The notes under the pieces were generated by a model. It made no database searches. It saw only the letters and a list, made by a program, of their open reading frames with translations, and was not told where the DNA came from. From assembly GCF_900091605.1 (NCBI RefSeq), contig NZ_FMCQ01000003.1, forward strand, positions 308,495 to 372,494: 64,000 nucleotides of DNA, in the 5' to 3' direction. Source of the DNA: Micromonospora tulbaghiae. GTDB taxonomy: Bacteria > Actinomycetota > Actinomycetes > Mycobacteriales > Micromonosporaceae. The translations under genes were made by a program, and so were the position numbers. The stretch's first letter is position 1. Every line of letters begins with the position of its first letter. This document shows, in pieces, positions 61,729 to 64,000 of this stretch.

Positions 61729-62034
61729 ATGGCCGCCATCTCCCGCGAGGAGGTCGCGCACCTCGCGCGACTGTCGCGGCTCGCCGTCACGGAGGAGGAA
61801 CTGGACACCTTCGCCGGCCAGCTGGATGTGATCCTCCAGTCGGTCGCGCAGGTCGGCGAGGTCGCCGCGGCGGACATCCCGCCGACGTCCCACTCCGTGC
61901 CGCTGACGAACGTGCTCCGCGAGGACGTGGTGCGGCCGGGCCTGACCCCGCAGGAGGCGCTGTCGGGCGCCCCCGACGCCGAGGAGCAGCGGTTCCGCGT
62001 CCCGCGGATCCTGGACGAGGATGTGGCCTCATGA
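61729..62034 (+). CDS. gatC: Asp/Glu-tRNA(Asn/Gln) amidotransferase subunit C
   Basis: 101 residues. [21 protein letters not shown] is the typical start and [21 protein letters not shown] the conserved loop. GatC wraps GatA and stabilises the amidotransferase that turns Glu-tRNA(Gln) into Gln-tRNA(Gln). The stop overlaps the gatA start by 4 nt. Confidence 0.95.
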   Translation: MAAISREEVAHLARLSRLAVTEEELDTFAGQLDVILQSVAQVGEVAAADIPPTSHSVPLTNVLREDVVRPGLTPQEALSGAPDAEEQRFRVPRILDEDVAS

Positions 62035-63506
62035 CCGACCTGAGCAAGCTGACCGCCGTTGAGATCGCCGGACTGGTGGCGAGCGGCGAGACCTCCGCGG
62101 TCGAGGTCACCCAGGCCCACCTGGACCGCATCGGCGCCGTCGACGACCGGGTGCACGCGTTCCTGCACGTCGACACCGAGGGGGCGCTGACGGCCGCGCG
62201 TGCCGTGGACGAGCGTCGCGCCGCCGGTGAGGAGCTGGGCCCGCTCGCCGGTGTGCCGGTCGCGGTGAAGGACGTCCTCACCACGAAGGGCGTGCCGACC
62301 ACTGTCGGGTCGAAGATCCTGGAGGGCTGGCGCCCGCCGTACGACTCGACCATCGTCGAGCGGCTGCGCGCCGCCGGCACGGTGATGCTCGGCAAGACGA
62401 ACATGGACGAGTTCGCGATGGGCTCCTCCACCGAGTACTCGGCGTACGGGCCGACCCGCAACCCGTGGGACCTGGAGCGGATCCCGGGCGGCTCCGGCGG
62501 TGGCAGCGCGGCGGCGCTGGCCGCGTACGAGGCGCCGCTGTCGATCGGCTCGGACACCGGCGGCTCGATCCGCCAGCCCGGCGCGGTCACCGGCACCGTC
62601 GGCGCGAAGCCCACCTACGGCGGCACCTCCCGCTACGGCCTGGTCGCGTTCTCCTCGTCGCTGGACACGCCCGGCCCGTGCGCGCGTACCGTGCTCGACG
62701 CCGCGTTGCTGCACGAGGTGATCGGCGGTCACGACCCGCGCGACTCCACCTCGATCCCGGCCCCGGTGCCGGACGTGGTGGCCGCGGCGCGGCGCGGCGC
62801 GACCGGCGACCTGACCGGCGTGAAACTCGGCGTGGTCACCGAGTTCACCGGTGAGGGCGCGGAGCCGGGCGTGATGGCCGCGTTCCGCGAGTCGGTCGAG
62901 GCGCTGGCGAAGCTGGGCGCCGAGATCGTCGAGATCTCCTGCCCGCACTTCAAGTACGCGCTGCCGGCCTACTACCTGATCGCGCCGAGCGAGTGCTCCT
63001 CCAACCTGGCCCGGTTCGACGGCGTCCGGTTCGGCCTACGGGTCGGCGACGACGGCAACCGGTCGCTGGAGGAGGTCATGTCGCTGACCCGCGAGGCCGG
63101 CTTCGGCCCCGAGGTCAAGCGGCGCATCATGATCGGCACGTACGCGCTCTCGTCGGGTTACTACGACGCCTACTACGGCCAGGCGCAGAAGGTCCGCACG
63201 CTGATCACGCGGGACTTCACCAGCGCGTTCGAGCAGGTCGACGCGCTGATCTCGCCGACCACGCCGTTCGTGGCGTTCCCGATCGGGTCGCGCACCGCCG
63301 ACCCGTACCAGATGTACCTGGCCGACCTGTTCACCATCCCGACGAACCTGTACGGCGGCCCGGCCATCTCGGTGCCGTGCGGCCTGTCCGACGGGCTCCC
63401 GGTCGGCTTCCAGATCATGGCGCCGACCATGGCCGACGACCGGATGTACCGGGTCGCCGCCGCGCTGGAGAGCGCCGTCGGCACGCTCACCCCGCCGACG
63501 CTCTGA
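62031..63506 (+). CDS. gatA: Asp/Glu-tRNA(Asn/Gln) amidotransferase subunit A
   Basis: 491 residues. The Ser-cisSer-Lys triad of amidases is visible: K80 in VAVKDVL, the Ser of the [18 protein letters not shown] loop and the nucleophile in [16 protein letters not shown]. GatA releases ammonia from glutamine for the GatB subunit, which is not in this window. Two hairpins follow (63512-63546, 63557-63591), so gatB is probably not co-transcribed directly. Confidence 0.97.
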   Translation: MTDLSKLTAVEIAGLVASGETSAVEVTQAHLDRIGAVDDRVHAFLHVDTEGALTAARAVDERRAAGEELGPLAGVPVAVKDVLTTKGVPTTVGSKILEGWRPPYDSTIVERLRAAGTVMLGKTNMDEFAMGSSTEYSAYGPTRNPWDLERIPGGSGGGSAAALAAYEAPLSIGSDTGGSIRQPGAVTGTVGAKPTYGGTSRYGLVAFSSSLDTPGPCARTVLDAALLHEVIGGHDPRDSTSIPAPVPDVVAAARRGATGDLTGVKLGVVTEFTGEGAEPGVMAAFRESVEALAKLGAEIVEISCPHFKYALPAYYLIAPSECSSNLARFDGVRFGLRVGDDGNRSLEEVMSLTREAGFGPEVKRRIMIGTYALSSGYYDAYYGQAQKVRTLITRDFTSAFEQVDALISPTTPFVAFPIGSRTADPYQMYLADLFTIPTNLYGGPAISVPCGLSDGLPVGFQIMAPTMADDRMYRVAAALESAVGTLTPPTL

Positions 63507-63511
63507 ACCCG

Positions 63512-63591
63512 CCGGTACGGAGGAGGGTCGCCCGCCTCCGTACCGGGAGACGTCCCGCGCCCGGTGCGGTCACCACGACCGCGCCGGGCGC
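63512..63591 (+). terminator. Tandem hairpins after gatA
   Basis: A 12-bp stem (63512-63523 with 63535-63546, 11-nt loop) is followed by a 15-bp stem with one mismatch (63557-63571 with 63577-63591). The rest of the interval to 63739 shows no gene. Confidence 0.7.
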
Positions 63592-63739
63592 GGCTGTCGT
63601 CGCGGCGACACGGTGATCACCGATCAGTGGATTGCCCGGGGTGACTGGCACTGGTCGAATAAACTGCGAGTCTGCTGGATCGACTGGACTGTGGCCCGCT
63701 GGCGGACGCGAGCGGTTCCGACCGAGAGCTGGATGTGCG

Positions 63740-64000
63740 ATGGGGACACTTCGCCCGGTCATGGCCCTGACGCTGGTTGCCGCATTGCTGCTGGGCGCCG
63801 CGCAACCCGCCGCCGCGCAACCGGCCACCGCCGCCACCGAGACCGTCACCATCACCTCGGGCAAGCCCCGGTCGGTCATGGACATCGGGCAGGTCTACGC
63901 GATCCACACCGTCGAGGCGACCGGTGGCTCCGGGCCGTACCGGTTGTCGGTGGCCTCGGGCGCTCTGCCGCCGGGCATGCTCGTGGTGGGGAACTCGCTC
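63740..64000 (+). CDS. Exported protein with Ig-like domain, truncated at window end
   Basis: 87 residues are visible before the window ends in frame. MGTLRPVMALTLVAALLLGA is a signal peptide, probably cut after QPAAA. The following TETVTITSGKPRSVMDIGQVY and GGSGPYRLSVASGALPPGMLV resemble the bacterial Ig-like (He_PIG) domain, in which ASGALPPGM is characteristic. The size and the rest of the protein are unknown. An ATG at 63733 belongs to another frame. Confidence 0.65.
   Translation, partial: MGTLRPVMALTLVAALLLGAAQPAAAQPATAATETVTITSGKPRSVMDIGQVYAIHTVEATGGSGPYRLSVASGALPPGMLVVGNSL

Noticed and set aside
58996..61893. 965-residue reverse-strand open frame
   Set aside because: Antisense to the GGDEF-EAL gene, with low-complexity composition and no domain; a GC artefact.

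Overview
The window is about 73-75% G+C with dense, often overlapping genes, frequent GTG starts and NNC/NNG codon choice. Gene content and order (orn next to tRNA-His and an L,D-transpeptidase; etfBA; cysteine desulfurase-mnmA-MetE-like-ligA; gatC-gatA) point to a Micromonosporaceae actinomycete, most likely Micromonospora. This assignment is an inference from gene order and composition; no database search was possible.

Layout. 1-4.3 kb: a thiol/copper block (truncated DsbA-like protein, MauE-like membrane protein, ECF sigma factor, CopC-CopD fusion, YcnI). 4.4-7.5 kb: a membrane protein of unknown function, a GT87 mannosyltransferase-like protein, oligoribonuclease and tRNA-His. 7.5-10.3 kb: two tandem paralogous L,D-transpeptidase lipoproteins. 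10.4-17.5 kb: a segment bracketed by two identical tRNA-Lys(CTT) genes with matching promoters and terminators. It holds a small secreted protein, a decayed P-loop kinase pseudogene, a GlxA-type AraC regulator, DUF6010, SRPBCC and methyltransferase genes, and a 1020-residue protein combining an HExxH (M91-like) domain, a von Willebrand type D domain and three C-terminal repeats. 17.7-26.6 kb: accessory-looking genes, including a small regulator with a Cds1-like PLP enzyme, a sigma factor fused to a zinc-finger, transmembrane and CAP module, a ubiquitin-like (MoaD/ThiS-like, Gly-Gly-ended) small protein coupled to a DUF4132 protein, a Na+/H+ antiporter and a Clp_N-domain regulator.

26.7-45.9 kb: mixed metabolism and regulation. 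It includes an operon of membrane protein, DCC thiol protein and TetR with a paired palindromic operator; a GH3 glycosidase divergent from a ROK regulator; ABC transporter genes; a ribokinase-like kinase; paired DUF6232 proteins around a SnoaL-like protein; enoyl-CoA hydratase; a TPP enzyme; DUF202 membrane proteins; and GNAT acetyltransferases. 46-51 kb: etfBA, a SigK/RskA-like sigma/anti-sigma pair divergent from a DUF4397 protein and a class F sortase. 51-64 kb: conserved housekeeping genes (cysteine desulfurase feeding MnmA tRNA thiolation, MetE-like protein, VOC protein, ADP-ribosylglycohydrolase, a membrane-anchored PemK/MazF-like protein, ligA, a GGDEF-EAL protein with a large insertion, gatC and gatA) and the start of a secreted protein cut by the window edge.

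The strongest candidate for something undescribed is the pair at 21132-24091, a Gly-Gly-ended beta-grasp-like protein translationally coupled to DUF4132, divergent from the sigma-CAP fusion. A recurring feature is that many start codons lie only 5-8 nt after a TANNNT -10 hexamer, which predicts leaderless mRNAs and was used to choose several starts.
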